Source: Rhyzopertha dominica
Lineage: Eukaryota > Arthropoda > Insecta > Coleoptera > Bostrichidae
Reading direction: 5' to 3'
DNA length: 64,000 nucleotides
Assembly (NCBI GenBank): GCA_025024175.1
Contig: QCXZ01000137.1
Location: forward strand, 20,460,001 to 20,524,000
The number at the start of each line of letters is the position of its first letter. The first letter of the stretch is position 1. A model generated the notes under the pieces. The model was not told where the DNA came from, made no database searches, and was given only the letters and a program-made list of their open reading frames with translations. Positions 35,760 to 48,004 of this stretch are shown in pieces. Position numbers and translations under genes: made by a program.

Positions 35760-38700
35760 GTGCCGTCCTTGGCGTATGTAAAAGCAAAACCAGAGATTTT
35801 GACGAACGTTTTCGTTTTCGAAATGTAATGTTCAATTAATTGTCTTTTCCAGGATTAGCAAATCGTGATTTGGCATTACTCGTATGTTCATTAACAAAGA
35901 CGGTAGGAACAGATTGTGCCCTATCGTCGTACACGATTTTTGAAAACACGCTGGCAACTTGTTGATTTTTCAAACACAAATTGCGAACGCCAAACGATTT
36001 GTGATGATGAGGAAATATTTTTTTTCGAGATATTATACGAACGAATGGGATAAAGACGGCCACAGCTTTTTTCTCTCCATGATATACTATCATCGTTTAT
36101 TAAGACAGCAAATAAAAAAGTCGGCAATGAGTCTTAAGTTTAAAAACTGCAATAAATGTTAAAAAAATCTGTAACTTTCAGAAAACTTATTACTTGAGAA
36201 CTTTGTGATAAAATTGTTAAAAGCGTTCACAATTATGTTTTATTAGACGAAGATTTGTAGACATGTAGTTATTTACTCAAAACCGGATACAAAGTCCAAA
36301 AAATTTATGGGCTAATCTCGCTTCGTTGATATTATAAACAGATAACCCAAGATACGACGAAAAATACGCGGGGTGATCACTCTTCTAAAATACACAATTA
36401 GAAAACATTCAGTTTAAATTAAGAAATAATTGAACTTTTTATGTAGGTATTTCAAGAATTGGTGATAAATTGTGTCGTTACTGAAATATTCTGAAGATAA
36501 AAAATGTTTAGCTACAACTTTTTTTAAATACGAATGCTCTAGATTTAAAGTTTGGCATAGCTACCACATACACGTCTCAAAAATTTTCAAGCCAACAAAT
36601 ATTAATACTGTTATTTTTTGGACGCCACGTGCAATTTATAAACTGTCAAATTAGAAAAAAACAGTGTTAGAAATGAATATGGCGATTCGAAAAAAAATTG
36701 TAATAGAAATAAATATCACAGCCACGGTGGATGTAAAATATACAAAACAGCTGATGACAAATGATCAAAAAATATTTAAAATTTCACTACCAATAAAACG
36801 AAAATCTACATGTACGTTTTCTTGAAATAGACTTCCTCTAATTCATACGAAACGGCGTATTCATTGAAGGCGGCGATAGGTATTAATTAGGATGCGAATG
36901 GTCGCAACGAGAAACAAGATTAAAAAAGAGACGTTGGCACATTTTCCTTGCATCATCGAGATGTATTTAATTTCACCTTAAATAATAATAAAGGTATATA
37001 TGTTGATCATCGTTAGGCCAAGATCTATCTAACGAGCCCTATCCTTTGGAAAATGCGCTACAAATACTCTTGTTACTTCCAATTCGACTAAAAACGATAA
37101 AAATCAATCCGTTTTGCATGCTGGCACCAGANTTCTACTCTAAATTACAATCTATGGTATATCACGCTTGCTTAATAAATTGTTGAAAAATACTCTTGTT
37201 TTTTAATAAATAATTCAGTACGAACGTTGCAAGGAGATTTAAAATTTGCTGCACGAAACTGTTGCTAGGTATAAAGAGCTCTTTTAGCACGAACTATTTT
37301 TGTAAGCGTCGTCATGCAGCACGCAATGTGAAAGACAAACAGCCATGTACTTAAATTGATATCTATAATTACAAGAACCGCATTAGCATGCGTGCCCTCC
37401 GCAACTGTTTATGAACCCATGTCTGCATTGAGAAAATTGATTCGAAAGTCAGCATCACACAATCATCCAAAATTATACGACCGAATGTGTTTACATGTCA
37501 TACAAATACAAAAAAGCACGCGTTATAACACCAAGGCGGTTAAATACCAACTTAACTGCTATAGTCTAAAAAGGTAAAGGTTTTAACGTTCTAATAAACA
37601 ACAAATGATGTGGAATAATGGTGTTTGAAGAAAACTAGAAAAACAGAATTACACAAACCGCATAAAAATATGATTTTGGTGTTCAAGCAGAAGCTATTCA
37701 AAATAAAAAAAAAACAAAAGGAGCACAAATTTGCATCCGGTCCTGTTTTCGAACACGCCACGCAAAAAAGCTTATTATCTACCTCCGCATCGTTCATGGT
37801 TATAAATTTCATGCATCAAATTTTCTTCGTTGGGTACATAAAATGTTCGAGCGATAAGCAAACAAGTTAGCGTTTTTCGCTCGCTGATAGAACTGTTTAC
37901 AGATTCAATGTATGAACTGCCGAAGTCGTAATAGAACTATAAAGCTGCGAGTTCCGATAAAAGCCGCGCAGCAGCGCTTATTCAGCGTTTATGCGAAAAC
38001 TGTGCACCAGCTTTATGCAAATCTGTACCTGCTTTAAGCGCAATCTAAGGCCATTTTCTTTCTAGGCGAACTGGCCTCGTCATTGAACGCCATGTCGGCT
38101 AAGTCGTTCAATCAAACGAACCCTTTGAAGTTGTTGGGGTTCAGTGAGAGCGTTAAAGCATTTTTTGTACTAAACGTCGACTGTTTAAACTTCTATTATA
38201 ATAGGGTTTCATTTTTTTGAAGTGTACGACCCCCATTACGCTTTGTTCCGCTGTAATGGTGAAGATTACGTGCAACGCTAAAGGGTGTCGACAATTTGTG
38301 CGAGAATGAGCACGTTATATACTCACTGATATAGACATAAAAATACATAGTATTAATACCCATTATAAATATTTGCCTTTAGTAAGAAAAATATCGATCA
38401 AGTTTTCAGCTTTATCCGTACTTTTTCATGTAACAAAATAGGTGAGAATTATGCTTTGTAGCTGATAGCAGGGTCATTTCTAAAAGCTTTTTTATGTTTC
38501 AGTATGCTTACAGCGAGAAGACGTGCAAAATTTCGTCTTTAGACAGTATTATTCTGTGGTAGGAGTACAGAATTCTCGACCGAATTTTAAATTTCTGCAA
38601 AAATGCAAATTCGTATTTAAGCTTGAGATTTGCTTTCATGATAATGCGTATTTACCTCTTTGTTTGTTGTTGAATAATTGATTTATTTATAGCAAAATGT

Positions 38701-38870
38701 CAACAAAAGTTTTTTTTGCAAATTATTTTCATTTCTTAGCCCACTTTTTGCTCTTAAGTTTGTGATTTATATATGATAACGTTCATTTGGATATAAATCC
38801 TATTAAAAAAAACTGGCTCTGTCAAAGATATCCCAAGATTCGAACGTTTGAAATCAGCTACAAATGAAGA
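35760..38870. other. intronic stretch without recognised gene
   Basis: AT-rich, with a GC-richer island at about 37860-38300. No coding motif or repeat pair was recognised. An ambiguous base lies at 37132. Confidence 0.35.
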
Positions 38871-38879
38871 TAAAGCACT

Positions 38880-39420
38880 TGGAGTATTAAGTAGCGGAGC
38901 TAAATGAAGATGATCCAGACAGAATAATGCTGTTTTGTGTGATAATGATGGACATCACCAATGATAATCCAAATTTAAAAACATTTAGGTAATTTAATTT
39001 TCTGACGAAGACATCACTACCGCTAATGGTCTAGTGAAAATCCTCACTTGACGATGGAACAACATACACGCTATCCTCAGAAACTAAATATGTGGNCTTC
39101 TGTTATTCAGCAACATGCTATAGGTCCATACCTTATAAATGAAAATGCAACAGCAGCTGTCTATCTGAACCTACTGCGTGGTAATATTGTACCTGACATT
39201 ATACATTCATTGCTCCATGCCTCGCTCCATGCAGATCGTCGAGGAATGCCAAATAGCTATGTTTAGTTTCAAGAAGACGGCGTTGTGCCACATTTTGAAG
39301 TTATTTTTCGCCTGGTCGGTTGACAAGGCCTGACATGGTCGCCTAACATTACATTTTTTCCTTTGGGGTCTTTTAAATGGTCAAGTGTACAAAGTAAAAC
39401 AGCGAAATTCGCAAGAAACA
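38880..39420 (+). pseudogene. mariner-like transposase (copy c)
   Basis: The plus strand reads LNEDDPDRIMLFCVIMM, then NDNPNLKTF and NFSDEDITTANGLV (first catalytic Asp region, with the usual SDEAxFxLNG altered). Next come MEQHTRYPQKLNMW, VIQQHAIGPYLINENATAAV and NIVPDIIHSL, then FQEDGVVPHFE (second catalytic Asp), and finally HFFLWGLLNGQVYK. Order and spacing match arthropod mariner-like transposases. Frames shift at least four times. It is the longest mariner remnant here. A tail piece (39500-39580) and a CCCTG-TA end at 39616-39622 probably belong to the same insertion. Confidence 0.78.
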
Positions 39421-39499
39421 TACAAAATAAACATACGCTCATTCCAAGGACAAAAAGAGCAATACAAATTCGCAAGATTTGCTTGGTTGCCATTTATAA

Positions 39500-39622
39500 G
39501 AAAAAAAAATATACGCTGCCATTGAAATGCGTTAATGTATATCGAAAGAAAAAAAGTAGACTATATAATCAAAAGTCATTAGCAGGAAGGTTTTGTTATG
39601 TCATATTTTTTATCAACCCTGT
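39500..39622 (+). mobile_element. 3' end of mariner-like element (copy c)
   Basis: Contains the C-terminal AAIEMR-like reading shared with 622-690, followed by AT-rich sequence ending AACCCTG with TA after it. CAGGGT-type ends flanked by TA are seen on two foldbacks in this window. A CAGGGT at 38469-38474 could be the degraded 5' end, giving about 1.15 kb, but TA does not flank it. Confidence 0.4.
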
Positions 39623-39639
39623 ATTAGAGATAACGTGGT

Positions 39640-40890
39640 GTCATAATATAGGTTTTTCTATGTTAATAAGGAAAGAAAAGTGCATGGTATTTTTAAACGA
39701 AACGCTGCAACAATACAACTTCTTATACAACGTAGAACTTGCATAGAAGTTTGATTTCGGCGCTATTGTTTCATTAATGAGTTAATAATAGTATGTGATG
39801 TTCTTGTATACCAGATATACGATTGCTTACATAAGATTACTTACATGCACATGCATTATTACGCAGTTTTAGCAAATCGCGTTCAAAGAACTGCCGACAT
39901 CTTGCTGTTCCAAACAGTCTACGGATATATAATATGAGTAATGTGAATCCACATTACAGCTGAAAAGCATTTTCTCGGTNAACGTAGCAAACTAAAATTT
40001 TAATTAAGTAATTCAAATTGCAAATTCTGGTATTGCTGACGATAACTTGTAACGACCGAATATGACGGCCACAAGTAAACAGGTTCCTACCAGGACATGC
40101 ATCGGCGAATGAAAACTGGCAATAGCAATGTAGATTCCGTGATATAAGACTGTTTTCCGCAAATGGAGGAACGCCGCATCCAGATTAGTTTTCACGATTA
40201 TTTACTTTCGGGTGGCTTTCGAGATAATGCCGGGATTGCGATCATATTTCCGCGGAAATGTGCACATAAAATACCTTGAGCCAAATATCTGCGGCCACGC
40301 CAATTCTAGTGATTTAAACTAAAATTGCATTACCCCAATAAAGTTCGTCTGCCGGTTGGAGTCACGTACAACATCGAAGCGACGCCGTTCAGATGCATAA
40401 ACAGGATAAAAAACATTGCACCACAACGGTATATTTTCCGTACCTATATCAAGAGGGCAGTATAAGGAGCCCTTTTGTGTCATCATTATTTATTGCGAAC
40501 GAAAGGCAGAAACATGTAGCTGAAAAGGAAATAATAAGAAGCTACTGTCTTCATTCACTAGCATCAGCGCGCTAGGATGAAAAAAAATTATTTCTATACA
40601 GCAGCTCAAAAATGATCGACTTGGGAAACAAATCCGGGGGTTCAGAAAAAATTATTTATTCTTATAAACTGCTCCCGAAGTTTTATTTTATTTACACTGA
40701 AAATTATTCTATTTGATTTGATATCCTTCCATATACTTCCCCAGGTTTTTTCCACTTACTTTAAGATGCTTCTTGGATTTCCAGTCATACTAGGTGTTAA
40801 TAAAATCCAACCAATTATTTTCAATTACGTTCCGATGGCTTTAGGAAGGCTTTCTTCCGCCACACGTAGATTATCTATTGTTGGACATTT
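39640..40890. other. intronic stretch without recognised gene
   Basis: AT-rich apart from a GC-richer patch at 40170-40400. No coding motif was recognised. Confidence 0.35.
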
Positions 40891-40897
40891 TTTGGGC

Positions 40898-40927
40898 CTG
40901 AAGAAGATGGGAATAAAATCATCGAAA
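40898..40927 (+). other. CTGAAGA-hairpin-GAAA motif
   Basis: CTGAAGA is followed by GATG, a ten-base loop, CATC, and then GAAACG. The GATG/CATC stem sits between the two conserved boxes, as stem II does in a hammerhead ribozyme. A UAAU/AUUA hairpin after GAAACG could stand for stem III. A stem I closing both ends was not found, so activity is unlikely. This motif type is common at the ends of some retroelements. Confidence 0.35.
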
Positions 40928-41483
40928 CGTAATTAAAAATTATTAGTTGGATTTTACTTGTTTACACTTACTTTAACTTCTACTAAAGATGGCAGCTTAT
41001 CTGCGACATACGTAAGAAGAAGTTACTTGGAAATAAAGATACTAATAGATAACAATTTTTCTCCTTACTTTTCAGTGGAATCGATAAAAACAATGCTCAG
41101 AGAACAATATTATAGCTTCACATTTCTACATTCATCCACTTGATGCAACCCGTAGTCGTTGCTTTCTTCAAACCATTGAGGACCGCATGGATAAAAATGG
41201 TATAAAAAGAGCTCAGAAAGGAAGGAGGGTGGCATTCTCAAAAATGCCGATCTCAATTTACAATTATTGACAAATCTAACAATACTGTAGTTGAATTTGA
41301 TAAATGTGGAATGTTGCCAATGAACGGTGTCCAAATGATACACAAGAAGATGACTCCCACAACATGTTTGTGTGGTATGCGGAGAATCAGGCCAAACAAG
41401 GGCAAAGAAAATTATAACGTTCCTGCTGGTAAAAGTGTGCAAATTGACTGAATCTCCCGAAACTATGCGACAATTTAGCACTT

Positions 41484-41915
41484 ATGGTTCAAATTTACAT
41501 ATGGATCCCACACACATTTGATAATGAAAAGCCCCTTCTTGTCATAAATAAAGAGTTTTCTCGACCACTAACTTTTAGCTTTTTTGTGTCAGATAAACAA
41601 CCCAAAGAACCTGGTTGTAACAGTCTGCTTCCTGAAGAAGACGTCAATGTCGATGACTGGCTATTTGTTTTACTTTAGTCCACTGATGACAAAGGAGAAG
41701 GTAGGTATATCGAGGTCTTTTAATAGATTTTGTATAGCACAAGGTTTGAAAATAAATAGAGATTAATACGAATGATATTACTTACGCAAAAAACTAGCAG
41801 AGATTATTTACCGTTATGTATATCCAGATGTAAAAGATGAGTTTTCTTTCCATCAAGTTACAGGGAAGCTAAGGTATGTAAAAGGACTTTAAATGTAAAA
41901 TGAAGACGAAGACGC
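41484..41915 (+). pseudogene. possible pogo/jerky-like transposase C-terminal fragment
   Basis: The first frame ends LPEEDVNVDDWLFVLL. With frame changes the reading continues through FSTDDKGEGRYI-like sequence to YRYVYPDVKDEFSFHQVTGK near 41815-41870. The pattern resembles the C-terminal region of pogo/Tigger-derived insect transposases: acidic linker, then xVGDWVLVxFxxK, then a VYPDVxDE motif. The region upstream (41110-41480) is open on the minus strand but not recognised. The call rests on motif order recalled from the family. Confidence 0.42.
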
Positions 41916-41919
41916 AATG

Positions 41920-42670
41920 TGGCCGAGAGACCGAAGCGAACGAGGCTGATAAAGAAGACGAGCTCCGTAAAGCTTTCTGCTCGACTTGACAAAAAATTAT
42001 ATTGCTCATTACTAGATTAAAGTTCTTAAATATGAAGAATAATTCTTACATCTGACAGCCTTGCAAGACTGCTGTTCATTGACACATGATGACAATTCCG
42101 AGCTTTTACAGGTTTTCGTGTGAACAATCTTAATTTTGTTTCGTAACCCATTCAAACATGTCCCCAGATATGTTGTATTTTGGCACAAAATTATACTGTT
42201 AAATGTCATTCTAACTGCTTTAAACGTGCTGGTGGTTACGTTGAGCTCCTGTATCAGGAAAACGTAAAACTAAATGCTTTTTCTCAAAATGTTTACATAT
42301 TATTGACTCACTCTGTAAACAAAATGACACCTACTCCTATGTACTCCTACTTTAGACAAAATTTTACGATTTTATTCACCACCAAGGAAGGGGAACCCGA
42401 TTTAACATAAGAAAAGCATTACCGAATGAAGAAATATATGGTGCGCCACTAAGTATAAAAAAATATTTTGCACATTAAATCAATGGTCCGAGTGTACATT
42501 AATGTTTTGACGTTTAACAAAAATTCTGTCTATTAATGAAAACGTTATATATGTATTTAGTGCAAAAGTGTTTATATTCACCTCATTCTGCAATATTAAT
42601 GGATTTTCTATCAAAATCGTTCAAAAATATTTACGTAATTTATTCATAATTGAATAGAATTTCTCGCCTG
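41920..42670. other. AT-rich intronic stretch, nothing recognised
   Basis: No gene or repeat beyond the adjacent features was seen. Confidence 0.35.
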
Positions 42671-42678
42671 TACATTAA

Positions 42679-42776
42679 GATATACGTATAATTTTAGTGG
42701 TGAATCAGGTGAATCAGGTTGAAGCTAAAAATTTTTCATATAGCGCCTGATTCACCACTAAAATTATACGTATATC
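42679..42776. repeat. perfect 31-bp inverted repeat (long hairpin)
   Basis: GATATACGTATAATTTTAGT... at 42679-42709 is repeated exactly in inverted form at 42746-42776, with a 36-base spacer. The left arm's GTGAATCAGG is repeated once more immediately after it. A perfect arm of this length is far beyond chance. It could be a small MITE, although no clear target duplication was found, or a hairpin transcribed from the intron. Confidence 0.85.
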
Positions 42777-42779
42777 GTA

Positions 42780-43316
42780 ATTTATTAATTATATTCACCG
42801 TATATGAAACTAACTTGTGAGGTAGTCTCCAAAAGCAGTCGAATGATGATGTGGTAATAATTAGTTTAGACAAAAGTCATAGTTATATGCTTGAAAATGC
42901 ATGTTGACCTAAAATCGGTCCAGAATAATCCATAAAAAAACCAACAAATTTTCTATAGTAAATAATTGAAACGAGGCCGCGTATGTTATAAAATCCAGTA
43001 ACTCGATCCTTTAATTCAGGCGCGGCGTTTTCTTAAAAGGAAATATGATCGGAAAAATGACCTGTCAAAACTGGATATGCCCAGTATCCCGTTTCGCGTT
43101 ATAACGAGTATTTAAGATATAAAATCAATACCTGTACCCCTTTTTTTACAGCGGCTCGCAAGTTTCAAAGAATGGCGAGATAAAGGCGTTAAACTGAGAC
43201 GTTAATTGGAAATGAGATTCAATTTTCATCAACTGCAATTACGTCCTTGCTTTGACAATCTCAATTTGTTTCACAAGTTCGTTGGCCCTTTTCTGGGTTC
43301 ATTTCTGTTTTAGGGT
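42780..43316. other. intronic stretch before the large foldback
   Basis: No gene recognised. Low-GC sequence leads into the insertion site of the element at 43327. Confidence 0.4.
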
Positions 43317-43326
43317 TAGAGACCCG

Positions 43327-45384
43327 GGGTCCGTTAAGTTAGCTCCGCCATGTTGAGCAATTTTTTTGAAAACATTGCTCCAGATTGCCCTGAGCTAGCT
43401 CCAGCTAGCTCCACTAAAGAGAAAGCTCGCTCCACCTTACTTGAGTAGTTATAAGCTCATCATTGCGGGGGGGGCTAACTTAACGTTATCCCCGCCATGT
43501 CCTCAAATCTGTTTCAAAAGCTAGCTCCAGCTTGCCCAGAGCTAGCTCCAGCTAGCTCCACTAAAGAGAAAGCTAGCTCCACCTTACTTGAGTAGTTATA
43601 AGCTCATCATTGCGGGGGGGGGAGCTAACTTAACGTTATCCTCGCCATGGCCTCAAATCTGTTTCAAAAGCTAGCTCCAGCTTGCCCAGAGCTAGCTCCA
43701 GCTAGCTCCACTAAAGAGAAAGCTAGCTCCACCTTACTTGAGTAGTTATAACCTCATCATTGCGGGGGGTGCTAACTTAACGTTATCCTCGCTATGGCCT
43801 CAAATCTGTTTCAAAACCTAGCTCCAGCTTGCCCAGAGCTAGCTCCAGCTAGCTCCACTTAAGAGAAAGCTAGCTCCACCTTACTTGAGTAGTTATAAGC
43901 TCATCATTGCGGGGGGTGCTAACTTAACGTTATCCTCGCCATGGCCTCAAATATGTTTCAAAACCTAGCTCCAGCTTGCCCAGAGCTAGCTCCAGCTAGC
44001 TCCACTAAAGAGAAAGCTAGCTCCACCTTACTTGAGTAATTATAAGCTCATCATTTCATCATTTCATTTCATCATTTCGTGCTAACTTAACGTTATCCTC
44101 GCCATAGCCTCAAATCTGTTTCAAAACCTAGCTCCAGCTTTCCCAGAGCTAGCTCCAGCTAGCTCCACTAAAGAGAAAGCTAGCTCCACCTTACTTGAGT
44201 AGTTATAAGCTCATCATTGCGGGGGGGGGGCTAACTTAACGTTATCCCCGCCATGTCCTCAAATCTGTTTCAAAAGCTAGCTCCAGCTTGCCCAGAGCTA
44301 GCTCCAGCTAGCTCCACTAAAGAGAAAGCTAGCTCCACCTTACTTGAGTAGTTATAAGCTCATCATTGCGGGGGGGGGGGGCTAACTTAACGTTATCCCC
44401 GCCATGTCCTCAAATCTGTTTCAAAAGCTAGCTCCAGCTTGCCCAGAGCTAGCTCCAGCTAGTTCCACTAAAGAGAAAGCTAGCTCCACCTTACTTGAGT
44501 AGTTATAAGCTCATCATTTCTGGGAGTGCTATCTTAACGTTATCCTCGCCATGGCCTCAAATCTGTTTCTAAAGCTAGCTCAAGCTTGTCCAGAGCTAGC
44601 TCCAGCTTGTCCAGAGCTAGCTCCAGCTTGCCCAGAGCTAGCTCCAGCTAGCTCCACTAAAGAGAAAGCTAGCTCCACCTTACTTGAATAGTTATAAGCT
44701 CATCATTTCTGGGAGTGCTAACTTAACGTTATCCTCGCCATGGCCTCAAATCTGTTTCAAAACATAGCTCCAGCTTTCCCAGAGCTAGCTCCAGCTAGCT
44801 CCAATAAAGAGAAAGCTACCTCCACCTTACTTGAGTAGTTATAAGCTCATCATTTCTGGGAGTGCTAACTTAACGTTATCCTCGCCATGGCCTCAAATGT
44901 GTTTCAAAAACTAGCTCCAGCTTGCCCAGAGCTAGCTCCAGCTAGCTCCACTAAAGAGAAAGCTAGCTCCACCTTACTTGAGTAGTTATAAGCTCATCAT
45001 TTCGGGGGTGCTAACTTAACGCCATCCTCGCTACTGTGTCAAATCTGTTTCAAAACCTAGCTCCAGCTTGCCCAGAGCTAGCTCCAGCTAGCTCCACTAT
45101 AGAGAAAACTAGCTCCATCTTACTTGAGTAATTATAAGCTCATCATTTCGGGGGGTGCTCACTTAACGCTATCCTCGCCACTGTTTCAAATCTGTTTTAA
45201 AACCTAGCTCCACTATAGAGAAAGCCAGCTCCACCTCACTTGAGTAGTATAAGCTCATCACTTAGGAGGGTGCTAACTTAACGCTATCCTCGCCATTGTT
45301 TCAAAACCTAGCTCCAGGTAGCCCAGGGCTAGCTCTAGCTAGCTCCGCTATAGACAAAGTTAGCTCCATCCCAATTTCCATAAT
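43327..45384 (+). repeat. left arm of the foldback: 13 tandem units
   Basis: Each unit carries CCACCTTACTTGAG, GTTATAAGCTCATCATT, a variable G-rich spot, CTAACTTAACGTTATCC, CGCCATGGCCTCAAAT and CTAGCTCCAGCTTGCCC. Outer units mostly have a GCGGGGGGG-type run of 6 to 12 G; inner units have TTCTGGGAGTGC instead. The fifth unit has TCATTTCATC repeats in that place. Around 44570-44640 the CCAGAGCTAGCTCCAGCTTG sub-unit is tripled. The innermost units (after 45000) are more divergent. Confidence 0.93.
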
Positions 45385-45650
45385 TTTCAGGAAAAGAAGA
45401 TTTAGCTCCGCCATTTTGATCGGTCGATTTGAAAAAATAGCTCCACATCATTTGGGGCTGTCTTCAGTTAGCTCCGTTCTTAAAAAGGTAGCTACATTCA
45501 GCTACGTTCAGAAAAAATATTATGACAGTTAGCCCCACAATTTTGTCGTGTCGATATGAGAAGCTAAATCCGTGTGGTAGGTCTCAGCTTTATATCATAT
45601 TATAATAATAGTAATAATTTTTATAGGCCTGCAGATCATCTGCATTTGCA
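45385..45650. other. centre of the foldback element
   Basis: About 265 bases separate the arms. The first part still holds degenerate copies of the TTAGCTCC motif, including TTAGCTCCGCCATTTTGA, close to the terminal sequence TTAGCTCCGCCATGTTGA. The last 110 bases are AT-rich and unique, with a CTGCAGATCATCTGCA palindrome. No coding capacity. This looks like the remnant from which the units were amplified. Confidence 0.7.
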
Positions 45651-48004
45651 ATAAGGTGGAGCTAGCTTTCTCTTTAGTGGAGCTAGCTGGAGCTAGCTCT
45701 GGGNAAGCTGGAGCTAGCTTTTGAAACACATTTGAGGCCATGGCGAGGATAACGTTAAGTTAGCACTCCCAGAAATGATGAGCTTATAACTACTCAAGTA
45801 AGGTGGAGCTAGCTTTCTCTTTAGTGGAGCTAGCTGGAGCTAGCTCTGGGAAAGCTGGAGCTATGTTTTGAAACAGATTTGAGGCCATGGCGAGGATAAC
45901 GTTAAGTTAGCACTCCCAGAAATGATGAGCTTATAACTACTCAAGTAAGGTGGATCTAGCTTTCTCTTTAGTGGAGCTAGCTGGAGCTAGCTCTGGACAA
46001 GCTGGAGCTAGCTCTGGACAAGCTGGAGCTAGCTTTGGATAAGCTGGAGCTAGCTTTTGAAACAGATTTGAGGCCATGGCGAGGATAACGTTAAGATAGC
46101 GCTCCCAGAAATGATGAGCTTATAACTACTCAAGTAAGATGGAGCTAGCTCTCTCTTTAGTGGAGCTGGCTGGAGCTAGCTCTGGGCAAGCTGGAGCTAG
46201 CTTTTGAAACAGATTTGAGGCCATGGCGAGGATAATGTTAAGTTAGCACTCCCAGAAATGTTGAGCTTATAACTACTCAAGTAAGGTGGAGCTAGCTTTC
46301 TCTTTAGTGGAGCTAGCTGGANCTAGCTCTGGGCAAGCTGGAGCTAGCTCTGGGCAAGCTGGAGCTAGCTCTGGGCAAGCTGGAGCTAGCTTTTGAAACA
46401 CATTTGAGGCCATGGCGAGGATAACGTTAAGTTAGCACTCCCAGAAACGATGAGCTTATAACTACTCAAGTAAGGTGGAGCTAGCTTTCTCTTTAGTGGA
46501 GCTAGCTGGAGCTAGCTCTGGGAAAGCTGGAGCTATGTTTTGAAACAGATTTGAGGCCATGGCGAGGATAACGTTAAGTTAGCACTCCCAGAAATGATGA
46601 GCTTATAACTACTCAAGTAAGGTGGAGCTAGCTTTCTCTTTAGTGGAGCTAGCTGGAGCTAGCTCTGGACAAGCTGGAGCTAGCTCTGGACAAGCTGGAG
46701 CTAGCTCTGGACAAGCTGGAGCTAGCTTTTGAAACAGATTTGAGGCCATGGCGAGGATAACGTTAAGATAGCTCTCCCAGAAATGATGAGCTTATAACTA
46801 CTCAAGTAAGATGGAGCTAGCTCTCTCTTTAGTGGAGCTGGATGGAGCTAGCTCTGGGCAAGCTGGAGCTAGCTTTTGAAACAGATTTGAGGCCAAGGCG
46901 AGGATAATGTTAAGTTAGCACTCCCAGAAATGTTGAGCTTATAACTACTCAAGTAAGGTGGAGCTAGCTTTCTCTTTAGTGGAGCTAGCTGGAGCTAGCT
47001 CTGGGCAAGTTGGAGCTAGCTGGAGCTAGCTCTGGGCAAGTTGGAGCTAGGTTTTGAAACATATTTGAGGCCATGGCGAGGATAACGTTAAGTTAGCACC
47101 CCTCGCAATGATGAGCTTATAATTACTCAAGTAAGGTGGAGCTAGCTTTCTCTTTAGTGGAGCTAGCTGGAGCTAGCTCTGGGCAAGCTGGAGCTAGGTT
47201 TTGAAACATATTTGAGGCCATGACGAGGATAACGTTAAGTTAGCCCCCCCCGCAATGATGAGCTTATAACTACTCAAGTAAGGTGGAGCTAGCTTTCTTT
47301 TTAGTTGAGCTAGCTGGAGCTAGCTCTGGGCAAGCTGGAGCTAGGTTTTGAAACAGATTTGAGGCCATGGCGAGGATAACGTTAAGTTAGCCCCCCCCGC
47401 AATGATGAGCTTATAACTACTCAAGTAAGGTGGAGCTAGCTTTCTCTTTAGTGGAGCTAGCTGGAGCTAGCTCTGGGCAAGCTGGAGCTAGCTTTTGAAA
47501 CAGATTTGAGGCCATGGCGAGGATAACGTTAAGTTAGCCCCCCCCCCGCAATGATGAGCTTATAACTACTCAAGTAAGGTGGAGCTAGCTTTCTCTTTAG
47601 TGGAGCTAGCTGGAGCTAGCCTTGGGCAAGCTGGAGCTAGCTCTGGGCAAGCTGGAGCTAGCTTTTGAAACAGATTTGAGGACATGGCGGGGATAACGTT
47701 AAGTTAGCCCCCCCCCGCAATGATGAGCTTATAACTACTCAAGTAAGGTGGAGCTAGCTTTCTCTTTAGTGGAGCTAGCTGGAGCTAGCTCTGGGCAAGC
47801 TGGAGCTAGCTTTTGAAACAGATTTGAGGACATGGCGGGGATAACGTTAAGTTAGCCCCCCCCCGCAATGATGAGCTTATAACTACTCAAGTAAGGTGGA
47901 GCTAGCTTTCTCTTTAGTGGAGCTAGCTGGAGCTAGCTCAGGGCAATCTGGAGCAATGTTTTCAAAAAAATTGCTCAACATGGCGGAGCTAACTTAACGG
48001 ACCC
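45651..48004 (-). repeat. right arm of the foldback: 14 tandem units in inverse orientation
   Basis: Same unit as the left arm on the opposite strand. Reading outwards from the centre, eight units carry GCACTCCCAGAAATG-type joints. The outer units then carry C-runs (the complement of the G-runs). Units near 46000 and 46670 have the CTCTGGACAAGCTGGAGCTAG sub-unit repeated, mirroring the expansion near 44600 in the left arm. Two ambiguous bases (45704, 46322) lie in unit sequence. Confidence 0.93.

Noticed and set aside
43327..48004. CRISPR array
   Set aside because: The tandem units are ~145 bases with no unique spacers, are inverted in the second half, and lie in animal DNA.
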